Assembly (NCBI GenBank): GCA_014218215.1
Contig: CP043652.1
Location: 3,968,001 to 4,032,000, forward strand
Reading direction: 5' to 3'
Length of the DNA: 64,000 nt
DNA from: Geodermatophilaceae bacterium NBWT11
GTDB taxonomy: Bacteria > Actinomycetota > Actinomycetes > Mycobacteriales > Geodermatophilaceae
Made by a program: the position numbers and the translations under genes. Shown one piece after another: positions 42,820 through 51,486 of the stretch (positions are counted from its first letter, which is position 1; every line of letters starts with the position of its first letter). The notes under the pieces are model-generated. The model had not been told where the DNA came from, did no database searches, and saw only the letters and a program-made list of their open reading frames with translations.

Positions 42820-45270
42820 TCAGCTCCGGGGCTTGACCCGCCGGATCGGCAGCGCCCGGGCGGGGTCCTCGGGCCAGGGGTGCTTGGGGTAGCGGCCCTT
42901 GAGCTCGCTGCGCACGGTCGGGTAGCCCGTCTGCCAGAAGCCGGCCAGGTCGCCGGTGGTGGCCACCACCCGGCGGGCGGGGGAGAGCAGCTCCAGGCGC
43001 AGCGGCCGCCCGGCCACCGTCGGGGTCGTCTTCCAGCCGAAGGCCTCCTGCACCCGCATCGAGGCCGTCGGGCTCTCCGGGTTGGAGTAGTCGACCGTGT
43101 GCCCGCCGCCGCCGGGGACGGTCACCTTCTCCGGGACGGCGTCCTCCAGCGTGGCGGCCAGCTCCCACGGCACCAGCGCCCGCAGCGCGGCGAGGACATC
43201 GAGCCGGCGCAGGTCGTGCCGGTCGCGGGCGGCCCGCACCTGCGGGGTGGCCCCCAGGGCGTCGCTCAGCGTGCGGTCGTCGACGGCCGGCCACGGTTCG
43301 CCGAGCCCGGCGTGCGCGGCGGCCAACCGCTCGCGCAGCGATGTCGCAGCCGGGGTCCAGCGCAGCAGCGCCAGCCCCTCGGTGCGCAGGCCCTCGGCGA
43401 CCGCGGCCGCGACCAGGTCGGGGTCGGGGTCGGGCAGCGGGCGCTGGGTGAGCACGATCGCGCCGAGCCGCTCGACCCGGGCGGCCCGCACGTCGCCGTC
43501 CCGCCAGACCACCTCGGGGCCGTCGGTGTGCGCGCCCACCTCGAGCGCGGTGTCCTGGTCGACGGCGACGGCCAGCCGGACCCGGGCGTCCCGGCGGCCC
43601 GGTGCGCGGTCGGCGGCGGCCACCGCGATCCACTCCGCTCCGCCCAGGGCGGTGCCCTGGGGCAGCTCCGCCCCGGTGCCGGCGGCGAGCAGGTAGGTGC
43701 GCTCGGTCTTCGGTCTGCGGCGGGCCAGCCACTCGGGGTGGGCCAACGCGGTGACCAGGCCGGCTGCGGCGTCGTCGGTCAGGTCGGTGCGGCCGACGTC
43801 GGGCACGGCGCGCTCCAGCCGGCGCACCTCCTCCCGCCACGGCCCGTGTCCTTGCCGGGCCTCACGCAGTGCCGCGACCAGGTCGTCCGAGCGCGGGCTG
43901 CCGTCGGCCGACAGCAGCGCGACCACCTCCGCGGCTCGGCGCCGGCCGACCAGCGGGGTGCCGTCGACCAGGGCGCGGGCCAGCCGCGGGTGCGCGCCGA
44001 CCCCGGAGAGCTGGCGACCACGGTCGGTCACCCGGCCCTCGTCGTCGACCGCGCCGAGGGTGCGCAGCGTCTGCCCGGCCACGGCCATCGCGGCCTCCGG
44101 GGGCGGGTCGAGCAGTGCCAGCCCGACGCCGCCGGGGGCGCCCCAGGTCGCGAGCTCCAGGGCGACCGGGGTCAGGTCGGCGGTGGCCATCTCCGGCTCC
44201 GGGGCGGCCGGACGGCGACCGTGCTCGGCCTCCGACCACAGCCGGTACACCCGCCCCGGCCCCTCGCGCCCGGCCCGGCCGGCGCGCTGGGTGGCTGCGG
44301 CGACCGACGCGGGCACGGTGACCAGCGCGCCCAGACCGCGGGAGAGGTCGACCCGGGGGGTGCGGGCCAGTCCGGCGTCGACGACCACCCGGACGCCGGG
44401 GACGGTGAGGCTGGACTCGGCGACGTCGGTGGCCAGCACCACCCGGCGCCGCGGTCCGGGGGTCAGGGCGGCGTCCTGCTCGGCGCTGGGCAGCCGGCCG
44501 TGCAGCGGGCGGACGTCGACGTCCAGACCGCCGAGCCGGTTCTGCACCCCGCCGATCTCCGCGGCCCCGGGCAGGAAGACGAGCACGTCGCCGGTGGTCT
44601 CGGTCAGCGCCCGGCGGACGGTGTCGGCGACGGCGTCCAGCAGCCGCGGGTCGACCCGGGTGCCCAGCGGTGGCTGCACCGGAGGTCGCGGGGGACACCA
44701 CACGGTCTCCACGTCGAACAGCGCCCCGGTGGCCTCGACGACGGGCGCGGCGCCCAGGAGCTCGCTCAGCCGCTGTGCCTGCGCGGTGGCCGACATGGCC
44801 AGCAGCCGGAGCTCCGGGCGCAGCGTCGCCCGCACGTCGAGGGCGAAGGCCAGCGCGAGGTCGGTGTCGGTCTGCCGCTCGTGCACCTCGTCCAGGACCA
44901 CCGTGTCGACGCCGGCCAGCTCGGGGTCGGCCTGCAGCCGGCGGAGCAGCAGCCCCGTGGTCACCACCTCGATCCGGGTCGCCGCCGACCTCCTCGACTC
45001 CCCGCGCACGCTGAACCCGACCCGGTCGCCCACCCGCTCGCCGACCAGCGAGGCCATCCGGCGGGCCGCGGCGCGGGCGGCCACCCGGCGCGGCTCGGCG
45101 ACCAGCACCGTGCCCGTCGCGGCCAGCTCGAGGGGGACCAGCGAGGTCTTCCCGGTGCCGGGCGGTGCGACCAGCACCGCGGTGCCGTGCCGGGTCAGGG
45201 CGTCGGTCAGCTCACCGAGCACCGCCCGCACCGGCAGGTCGGTGCCGGGGGTCCCGGGAGGTGGCAGCAC
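42820..45270 (-). CDS. hrpB: ATP-dependent RNA helicase HrpB
   Basis: An 816-residue DEAH helicase of the HrpB family, the normal length. Walker A PPGTGKT is at about 36-42, DEVH at 127-130, SAT in LAMSATAQ, and QRAGRAGR is motif VI. The family's C-terminal domains (HA2-like and HrpB_C) extend to the end. The role is unproved; RNA remodelling is likely. GTG at 45270 follows GAGACT by six bases, again leaderless-like. The next gene upstream on the same strand ends 50 bp away. Confidence 0.94.
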   Translation of the reverse strand: MLPPPGTPGTDLPVRAVLGELTDALTRHGTAVLVAPPGTGKTSLVPLELAATGTVLVAEPRRVAARAAARRMASLVGERVGDRVGFSVRGESRRSAATRIEVVTTGLLLRRLQADPELAGVDTVVLDEVHERQTDTDLALAFALDVRATLRPELRLLAMSATAQAQRLSELLGAAPVVEATGALFDVETVWCPPRPPVQPPLGTRVDPRLLDAVADTVRRALTETTGDVLVFLPGAAEIGGVQNRLGGLDVDVRPLHGRLPSAEQDAALTPGPRRRVVLATDVAESSLTVPGVRVVVDAGLARTPRVDLSRGLGALVTVPASVAAATQRAGRAGREGPGRVYRLWSEAEHGRRPAAPEPEMATADLTPVALELATWGAPGGVGLALLDPPPEAAMAVAGQTLRTLGAVDDEGRVTDRGRQLSGVGAHPRLARALVDGTPLVGRRRAAEVVALLSADGSPRSDDLVAALREARQGHGPWREEVRRLERAVPDVGRTDLTDDAAAGLVTALAHPEWLARRRPKTERTYLLAAGTGAELPQGTALGGAEWIAVAAADRAPGRRDARVRLAVAVDQDTALEVGAHTDGPEVVWRDGDVRAARVERLGAIVLTQRPLPDPDPDLVAAAVAEGLRTEGLALLRWTPAATSLRERLAAAHAGLGEPWPAVDDRTLSDALGATPQVRAARDRHDLRRLDVLAALRALVPWELAATLEDAVPEKVTVPGGGGHTVDYSNPESPTASMRVQEAFGWKTTPTVAGRPLRLELLSPARRVVATTGDLAGFWQTGYPTVRSELKGRYPKHPWPEDPARALPIRRVKPRS

Positions 45271-45320
45271 GGGACCAGTCTCCCTGCGCCGGGCGTGCCC
45301 GTCGCCGGCGGACCCGGGGC

Positions 45321-45797
45321 TCAGGGGCCGGAACCCAGGACCTCCACCAGCCCACCGAGCACGCTGCCGCGCCCGGGGCGCAGCACGTGTCCCAGGAGCG
45401 CGCAGGCCAGCTCGTCGTCCGGGGTCAGCACCGTGCGCACCTCGATGCGGGGACCCGCGACCTCCCGCAGCGCGGTGGCGATCCAGGCGCCGTCCCGCAG
45501 CACCCGGGCCCGCCGGCTGCTGCGGTGCTGGAGGACGTAGGTCGACCCGGCCAGCGGCAGGATCCCGCGGGTCCGCGCCCGGCGGCCGCCCCACCAGCGG
45601 GTGCCGTTGGTCAGCGTCGTGGCCGAGCCGTCGGGGAGCAGCACCTGGAGCACCTGCCGGCCCCGCGGGGTGAGCCGCCGTGGGCCCGGTCCGGCCACCC
45701 GCGCCCGGGGGTGCCCGGTGGCGTCCACCACGTCCAGGTACGCCCGGTCGGGGGACGGTTCCACGCGCCAGCCGCGGACCAGCGGGAACGGGTGCAC
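45321..45797 (-). CDS. Hypothetical protein upstream of hrpB
   Basis: A 158-residue basic protein, rich in Arg and short beta-strand-like segments (VEPSPDRAYLDVVDATG, RQVLQVLLPDGSATTL, STYVLQHRSSRRARVL). It has no membrane helix and no recognised domain. The repeated strand pattern might indicate a beta-barrel or tubby-like fold, which is speculation. The GTG at 45797 lies eight bases after CAGGAT (minus strand over 45806-45811), supporting a leaderless start. It is divergent from the LLM oxidoreductase, 84 bp between starts. Confidence 0.7.
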   Translation of the reverse strand: MHPFPLVRGWRVEPSPDRAYLDVVDATGHPRARVAGPGPRRLTPRGRQVLQVLLPDGSATTLTNGTRWWGGRRARTRGILPLAGSTYVLQHRSSRRARVLRDGAWIATALREVAGPRIEVRTVLTPDDELACALLGHVLRPGRGSVLGGLVEVLGSGP

Positions 45798-45881
45798 GAC
45801 GGGGGATCCTGCCGTCGTGGGTCCTGGTTGACCAGTGCAACCCGGGATGCCCGGACCCCCGGGAGCCGATAGACAGCCCCC

Positions 45882-46931
45882 ATGACCGTGATCGGCTTCC
45901 ACGCCAGCCACGAGCAGATCCCACCGCGGGACCTGCTCGCCGCCGTCCAGCACGCCGAGCAGGTCGGCTTCACCGCCGCGATGTGCTCCGACCACTTCGA
46001 GCCGTGGAGCGTCCGCCAGGGCCAGTCCGGGTTCGCCTGGGCCTGGCTCGGGGCCGCGATGGCCACGACGTCGCTGCCCTTCGGTGCGGTGAACGCACCG
46101 GGGCAGCGGTACCACCCGGCCGTGATCGCCCAGGGCATCGCGACGCTGAACCAGATGTTCCCCGGCCGGTTCTGGATCGCCCTGGGCAGCGGCCAGCTGA
46201 TGAACGAGCACATCACCGGCGGGAAGTGGCTGCGCAAGGAGCTGCGCGACGCCCGGCTGCGCGAGTGCGTCGACGTCATCCGCGCCCTGCTGGCCGGCGA
46301 GGAGGTCACCCACGACGGGCTGGTGACCGTCGACCGGGCCCGGCTGTGGACCCTGCCCGAGCAGCAGCCCGCCCTCATCGCCCCGGCCGTCACCCCGGAG
46401 ACCGCGCGCCGCGGCGCCGACTGGGCCGACGGGCTGATCACCATCAACCAGCCGCACGACCGGCTGCGCGAGGTGCTCGCCGCCTACCGCGACGCCGGCG
46501 GCCACGGCCCGGCCACCCTGCAGCTGCACCTGTCCTGGGCGCCGGACGCCGACGAGGCGATGGAGACCGCCTACGACCAGTGGCGCTCCAACGTGCTGCC
46601 CCCGCCGCTGTGCTGGGAGCTCGAGGGCGCGAAGAGCTTCGACCAGGTCGCCGCGCTGGTCAGCCGCGAGGACGTCGCCCAGGCCGTGCGGGTGTCCGCC
46701 GACCTCGGCCAGCACGCGGCCTGGATCGCCGAGTACGCCGAGCTCGGGTTCGACCGGGTCGTGCTGCACCACGTGGGCCAGACCCAGACGGCGTTCCTGG
46801 ACGCGTTCGGGGAGCACGTGCTGCCCCAGCTCGACGTCGAGGTGCCCGAGCCGACGCTGGCCATCGACCCGCCCGGGCCGCCCGGCATCCGTCGTCCCGA
46901 GCAGGAGCCCCAGCCGGCGGTGCTGGCGTGA
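45882..46931 (+). CDS. LLM-class flavin-dependent oxidoreductase (TIGR03885-like)
   Basis: A 349-residue luciferase-like monooxygenase fold protein. TVIGFHASHEQIPP, CSDHFEPW and QMFPGRFWIALGSGQLMNE resemble the TIGR03885 group, which is thought to use FMN rather than F420. The substrate is unknown. An ATG start follows TAGACA by six bases. The stop overlaps the GH13 gene by 4 bp, so the oxidoreductase and the sugar enzyme are made together, an association I recall from other actinobacteria. Confidence 0.85.
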   Translation: MTVIGFHASHEQIPPRDLLAAVQHAEQVGFTAAMCSDHFEPWSVRQGQSGFAWAWLGAAMATTSLPFGAVNAPGQRYHPAVIAQGIATLNQMFPGRFWIALGSGQLMNEHITGGKWLRKELRDARLRECVDVIRALLAGEEVTHDGLVTVDRARLWTLPEQQPALIAPAVTPETARRGADWADGLITINQPHDRLREVLAAYRDAGGHGPATLQLHLSWAPDADEAMETAYDQWRSNVLPPPLCWELEGAKSFDQVAALVSREDVAQAVRVSADLGQHAAWIAEYAELGFDRVVLHHVGQTQTAFLDAFGEHVLPQLDVEVPEPTLAIDPPGPPGIRRPEQEPQPAVLA

Positions 46932-48607
46932 GGATCACCGACACGGCCGACCTGTGGTGGAAGAACGCCGTCCTCTACTGCCTGGACGTCGAGACGTTCA
47001 TGGACTGGAACGACGACGGGGTCGGGGACTTCACCGGCCTGGCGCAGCGGCTGGACCACCTGGTCGACCTCGGCGTCACCTGCCTGTGGCTGATGCCCTT
47101 CTACCCGACCGCCGAACGGGACGACGGGTACGACATCACCGACTTCTACGGCGTGGACCCCCGGCTGGGCAACCACGGCGACGTCGTGGAGGTCATCCGC
47201 ACCGCCCACGACCGGGGCCTGCGGGTGATCGCCGACCTCGTGGTCAACCACACCTCCGACCAGCACCCCTGGTTCAAGGAGTCCCGGAGGTCCACCGACA
47301 ACCCGTACCGCGACTGGTACGTCTGGCGCTCGGACACCCCGCCCGACACCAGCGACCAGGTCGTCTTCCCCGACCAGGAGGACTCGATCTGGGAGCTCGA
47401 CGAGAAGACCGGGGAGTACTACCTCCACCAGTTCTACAAGACCCAGCCCGACCTGAACGTGACGAACCCGGTGGTCCGGGACGAGATCGCCAAGATCGTA
47501 GGGTTCTGGACCCAGCTGGGCCTGGACGGCTTCCGGATGGACGCCGTCCCCTTCCTCATCGACACCTCCGGCAACACCGAGGGCCAGGCCGAGACGCTGC
47601 CCGACCCGCACGCCTACCTGCGCGACATCCGGGCGTTCCTGGACCGGCGGACCAACGGCGGCATCCTGCTCGGCGAGGTCAACCTGCCCTTCGAGGAGCA
47701 GCTGGAGTTCTACGGCGGCACCGACGGCGACGAGCTGACCATGCAGTTCGACTTCATCGGCATGCAGGCCACCTACCTCTCCCTGGCCCGCGGTGACGCC
47801 GGCCCGCTGGTGACCGCCCTGCAGGGTCGCCCCGCCACGTCGCCGGACTCGCAGTGGGCCACGTTCGTGCGCAACCACGACGAGCTGACCCTGGACAAGC
47901 TGACCGAGGACGAGCGCCAGGAGGTCTTTGCCGCGTTCGGCCCCGACCCGGAGATGCAGGTCTACGACCGGGGCCTCATCCGGCGGCTGCCCCCGATGCT
48001 GGCCGGGGACCCCCGCCGGGTGCGGATGGTCTACAGCCTGCTGTTCTCCCTGCCCGGCACCCCCACGCTGTTCTACGGCGAGGAGATCGGCATGGGGGAG
48101 GAGCTGTCGGTGGGCAGCCGGCTGGCCGTCCGCACCCCGATGCAGTGGACGTCGGGCGTCAACGGCGGCTTCTCCCGGGCGAGGGCGTCGAAGCTGCCCG
48201 GTCCGGTGGTGACCGGCGGGTACGCACCGGAGTTCGTCAACGTGGCCGACCAGCGCAAGGACCCCGACTCGCTGCTGTCGTTCATGAAGCGGTTGATCGC
48301 CCGCCGGCGGGAGTGCCCCGAGCTCGGGTGGGGTGCCCTCGAGGTGCTCGAGCAGCCGCACGCCGCGGTGCTGGCGCACCGCTGCACCTGGGACGACGGG
48401 AGCCTGGTCGCGGTGCACAACCTGTCCGCCGAGCCGGTGCGGGTGCCGCTGGTGCTCACCGACTGCGCCGAGGGCCACCTGCTCGCCGACCTGCTGCAGG
48501 ACGGTTCGACGCCGATCGACGACCGCGGTCGGGTCGAGCTGGCGCTGGAGGGCTACGGCCACCGGTGGCTGCGGGTGGTCGAGCCGGGCACCCGTCGGCT
48601 GCTCTGA
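46928..48607 (+). CDS. GH13 alpha-glucan enzyme, trehalose-synthase-like
   Basis: A 559-residue GH13 barrel. DLVVNHTSDQHPWF, the nucleophile Asp205 in GFRMDAVPF, the acid/base Glu250 in LLGEVNL, and Asp318 in VRNHDEL form the catalytic set. TVRTPMQW-like RTPMQWTSGVNGGFS is typical of trehalose synthase and alpha-glucosidase relatives. The C-terminal beta domain is short. It might isomerise maltose to trehalose or hydrolyse an alpha-glucoside. The C-terminal maltokinase fusion found in some TreS proteins is absent. GTG overlaps the oxidoreductase gene. Confidence 0.88.
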   Translation: MRITDTADLWWKNAVLYCLDVETFMDWNDDGVGDFTGLAQRLDHLVDLGVTCLWLMPFYPTAERDDGYDITDFYGVDPRLGNHGDVVEVIRTAHDRGLRVIADLVVNHTSDQHPWFKESRRSTDNPYRDWYVWRSDTPPDTSDQVVFPDQEDSIWELDEKTGEYYLHQFYKTQPDLNVTNPVVRDEIAKIVGFWTQLGLDGFRMDAVPFLIDTSGNTEGQAETLPDPHAYLRDIRAFLDRRTNGGILLGEVNLPFEEQLEFYGGTDGDELTMQFDFIGMQATYLSLARGDAGPLVTALQGRPATSPDSQWATFVRNHDELTLDKLTEDERQEVFAAFGPDPEMQVYDRGLIRRLPPMLAGDPRRVRMVYSLLFSLPGTPTLFYGEEIGMGEELSVGSRLAVRTPMQWTSGVNGGFSRARASKLPGPVVTGGYAPEFVNVADQRKDPDSLLSFMKRLIARRRECPELGWGALEVLEQPHAAVLAHRCTWDDGSLVAVHNLSAEPVRVPLVLTDCAEGHLLADLLQDGSTPIDDRGRVELALEGYGHRWLRVVEPGTRRLL

Positions 48608-48623
48608 CCACCGCCGACCACAG

Positions 48624-48661
48624 CCGGGTCGAGGAGTCGACACGTCGACTCGTCGACCCGG
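48624..48661 (+). terminator. 18-bp near-perfect inverted repeat after the GH13 gene
   Basis: CCGGGTCGAGGAGTCGAC (48624-48641), the centre AC, then an 18-base right arm (48644-48661) that is its reverse complement except for one mismatch. It begins 17 bp after the GH13 stop. The core GTCGACacGTCGAC is itself self-complementary. It could form a strong hairpin terminator, though no T run follows, or be a protein-binding site. Confidence 0.55.
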
Positions 48662-48716
48662 CGGTCCCTCGTGCGCCCCGCCCACCCCCTACGGTCGTCC
48701 CTCGAGGTGATCACCG

Positions 48717-49226
48717 ATGACCGATCGACCGACGGGTGTCCCCACCGCGCCGCCGTTCCCCGCCGAGCCCCCGGCCCCGCCGGCCGCGGTGGTCGCCGGC
48801 CTCTCCCGCGACGGTGACGTCTGGCCCGAGGTGCCCCACGAGGCGCCGGCGGACCCGGTCGACCCGCCTCCCCGACGGACTGCCGTCGCACCCCGGGCGG
48901 TGCGCACCCGGATGGGCCCCTGGGCCCCGGTCGCCGGCGCCGCCCTCGGCCTGGTCGTCGGCGTCCTGGTGGTCGTCCTCGCGCTGGCCCCGGTGGCCGA
49001 CGGGTTCCCCGAGCGGCTGGCCGCGGTCTTCCTCTGCCTGGGCCTGGCCCTGCTGGGGGCCGGCGGGGTGCTGCTCGCCGACGAGGTGCGGGTCCGCCGC
49101 AGCACCGTGGGAGCGCAGTCGGTGTCGGAGGCGGCCGGCCTGCTCAACGGACTGACCCCGGCCCGGCTGCTGGTGGGTGCGGCCGGGTTCGTGCTGCTGC
49201 TGGCCGCCTACACCGTCCGGGGCTGA
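48717..49226 (+). CDS. Hypothetical membrane protein
   Basis: A 169-residue protein. The N-terminal 60 residues are Pro/Ala-rich and probably disordered in the cytoplasm. Three hydrophobic helices follow at about 70-92, 98-121 and 148-166. No conserved motif is recognised. The ATG has a GAGGTGA ribosome site five bases upstream and a TACGGT -10 candidate at 48690-48695, so this gene appears to have an ordinary leader. Confidence 0.75.
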   Translation: MTDRPTGVPTAPPFPAEPPAPPAAVVAGLSRDGDVWPEVPHEAPADPVDPPPRRTAVAPRAVRTRMGPWAPVAGAALGLVVGVLVVVLALAPVADGFPERLAAVFLCLGLALLGAGGVLLADEVRVRRSTVGAQSVSEAAGLLNGLTPARLLVGAAGFVLLLAAYTVRG

Positions 49227-49301
49227 CGCGGCCTGGGTGGAGTGACTCCACCGGACGTGGCAGCCTGGGCCGCTCGCCCCCCGCTCCCGGAGGTCCCACC
49301 C

Positions 49302-49865
49302 GTGCCCGTCGCCACGCTCGACCCCACCCGCAGCGCCCTGGTGCTGGTGGACCTGCAACGGGGTCTCGTGAGCCGGGACGTCGCCCCGCACCCGGCGGAC
49401 ACCGTGCTGGACAACGCCCTCGAGCTGGCCGAGGCGTTCCGGGCCGCGGGTGCCCCGGTGGTGCTGCTGCAGATGGAGCCGCCCGTCGGGGGCCTCCGGC
49501 AGCCCACCGACGTCGGCACCCGCTCCGACGGCCTGCAGCCCACGCTGGGGGAGGTCGTGGACGAGATCCGTCCGTTGGGCGACGTGGTGCTCACCAGGCA
49601 CGGGTGGGGCGGCTTCCACGGCACCGCGCTGGACGCCGAGCTGCGCTCCCGCGGGGTGGACACCGTCGTCCTCGGCGGGCTGGCCACCAACCTCGGGGTG
49701 GAGTCCACCGCCCGGGCCGCGCACGAGCACGGGTACGCCGTGGTGCTGGTGGAGGACGCGATGAGCAGCATCGACGCCGTCATGCACGAGTTCGCCGTCG
49801 CCCGGGTGTTCCCGCTGCTGGGCCGGGTGACGACCACGGCGGCCGCCGTCGCCGCGCTGCGCTGA
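49302..49865 (+). CDS. Isochorismatase-like cysteine hydrolase family protein (YecD-like)
   Basis: A 187-residue protein with the isochorismatase fold. The triad Asp is D17 in LVLVDLQRG. The usual Lys position is R99 in VVLTRHGWGGF, and the usual catalytic Cys is Gly132 in ATNLGVESTAR, as in E. coli YecD. So classic cysteine-hydrolase chemistry is unlikely, and the activity is unknown. The GTG at 49302 has a GGAGG ribosome site. It ends two bases before an opposing permease gene. Confidence 0.85.
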   Translation: MPVATLDPTRSALVLVDLQRGLVSRDVAPHPADTVLDNALELAEAFRAAGAPVVLLQMEPPVGGLRQPTDVGTRSDGLQPTLGEVVDEIRPLGDVVLTRHGWGGFHGTALDAELRSRGVDTVVLGGLATNLGVESTARAAHEHGYAVVLVEDAMSSIDAVMHEFAVARVFPLLGRVTTTAAAVAALR

Positions 49866-49867
49866 GC

Positions 49868-50629
49868 TCAGCCGAACGCGTCGAAGCCCAGCTTCAGCGC
49901 CAGGCCCAGACCGAGGACGGCGATCACCCGGCGCAGCCAGGTGCCGTCCACCCGACGCACCACCCGCGGCCCCAACCGCCCGCCCACGAAGAACCCGATG
50001 GCCAGGGGCAGCACCGCGGCCCAGGCGACATCGGCGAACAGCGCGAAGCCGACCGCGGCCACCAGGTTCGCCACGAACAGGAGCACGTTCTTGGCCGCGT
50101 TGCCGCGGGGCACGGTGGTGCCGGTGGTGAGCAGGAACATCGCCAGCATCAGGACACCGGCCGCAGCCCCGAAGTAGCCGCCGTAGATGGCGATCGCGTA
50201 GACGCCCAGGGCCAGGCCCCACTGCGACCGGGTGGAGTGCCGGGCCCCCTCGGCGGCCAGCTCCCGGGGCGGGCGCTGCACGAGGATCGCCACCGAGGCC
50301 CCGGCGATGAGGAAGGGCACGATCCGCTCGAAGCCCCCGGCCGGGGTGAGGAGCAGCAGCACGGTGCCGGTGATCCCGCCGAGCAGCGCGGCCCCGGACA
50401 GCGGGACGAGCCGGCGTGCCTGCCCGACGAGCTCGGGGCGGGAGGCGCTGATCGAGCCCACCCCGTTGAAGACCAGGGCGACGGTGTTGGTCACGTTCGC
50501 CGTCACCGGCGGCAGTCCGGAGGCCAGCAGCGCCGGGTAGCTGACCAGCGAGGCCAGCCCGGCGATCGACCCGGTCAGCCCGCCACCGACGCCGGCCAGG
50601 AGCAGCAGCGCCCACTCCCACCAGCTCAC
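49868..50629 (-). CDS. TauE/SafE family sulfite/organic-anion permease (first of pair)
   Basis: A 253-residue membrane protein with about seven to eight helices. The duplicated TSUP motifs are GGLTGSIAGLASLVSYPALLASG near the N-terminus and YGGYFGAAAGVLMLAM in the second half. Relatives export sulfite, sulfoacetate or other anions. The GTG start overlaps the stop of a second TSUP gene by 4 bp, so the pair may form a heterodimer. The exact substrate is unknown. Confidence 0.9.
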   Translation of the reverse strand: MSWWEWALLLLAGVGGGLTGSIAGLASLVSYPALLASGLPPVTANVTNTVALVFNGVGSISASRPELVGQARRLVPLSGAALLGGITGTVLLLLTPAGGFERIVPFLIAGASVAILVQRPPRELAAEGARHSTRSQWGLALGVYAIAIYGGYFGAAAGVLMLAMFLLTTGTTVPRGNAAKNVLLFVANLVAAVGFALFADVAWAAVLPLAIGFFVGGRLGPRVVRRVDGTWLRRVIAVLGLGLALKLGFDAFG

Positions 50630-51417
50630 CGGGTCACCAGCACGACGATGGCGGTGATCCCGAGCGCGACGATCGCCGTCCGCAGCACCGGTGCCGGCAG
50701 CCGGCGCCCGAAGGTGGAGCCCAGGTACCCGCCGACCAGGGAGCCGCCGGCGACCAGTCCGGCGGCGACCCAGTCGATCCGGTCGGTGGCCACGACCACG
50801 TAGGTCAGCGCGGCGACCGCGTTGACCCCGAGGGTGAGCACGTTCTTGATCGCGTTCAGCTGCTGCAGGGAGTGCGGCAGCAGCAGGCCGAAGACGCCGA
50901 TCTGCAGCACGCCCTGGCTGGCCGCGAAGTACCCGCCGTAGGTGCCGGTGGCGTACGCCCCGGCGAACAGCGCGGCGAGCCGGCCGCCCCGCACCCGCAC
51001 GTCGGCCAGCGGGACGGCGCCGGCCCGCTCCCGGCGCCGGGCGAGCCACCGCTGCAGCAGCGGCTGGGTGGCGACCAGGACGACGGCGAGCGCGACCAGG
51101 CCGGGGACGACGGTCTCGAAGGCCGCGGCGGGCAGGTGCAGCAGCAGGAACGCCCCGGTCAGCGCGCCGAGCACCGAGGCGGGCAGCAGCGAGAGCACCA
51201 GCCGGCGCTGGCCGGCCAGCTCGCGCCGGTACCCGATCGCGCCGGTGAGGTTGCCCGGCACCAGCCCCAGGGAGTTCGACACCGTGGCGGTCACCGGCGG
51301 GAGACCGACGGCCAGCAGCACCGGGAAGGTGACCAGCGTCCCCGAGCCGACGACGGCGTTGATCGACCCCGCGGCCAGCCCGGCCAGGGCGACCGCGACC
51401 ATCTCCCACACCGTCAC
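50626..51417 (-). CDS. TauE/SafE family permease (second of pair)
   Basis: A 263-residue TSUP protein with motifs GLAAGSINAVVGSGTLVTFPVLL and YGGYFAASQGVLQIGVF. It shares the domain organisation of its neighbour but differs in loop sequences, so the two are diverged paralogues. The GTG at 51417 (TVWEMVAV) is chosen as the start of the first helix; an upstream GTG at 51465 would add 16 residues that do not look like membrane sequence. It is downstream of the helicase gene by 69 bp. Confidence 0.88.
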   Translation of the reverse strand: MTVWEMVAVALAGLAAGSINAVVGSGTLVTFPVLLAVGLPPVTATVSNSLGLVPGNLTGAIGYRRELAGQRRLVLSLLPASVLGALTGAFLLLHLPAAAFETVVPGLVALAVVLVATQPLLQRWLARRRERAGAVPLADVRVRGGRLAALFAGAYATGTYGGYFAASQGVLQIGVFGLLLPHSLQQLNAIKNVLTLGVNAVAALTYVVVATDRIDWVAAGLVAGGSLVGGYLGSTFGRRLPAPVLRTAIVALGITAIVVLVTR

Positions 51418-51486
51418 GACGACATCGCCGGGACCCTCCCACAGCGGGCCCCTGTGACCGGGCACACGGTTGCGCCCGGCAACTCC

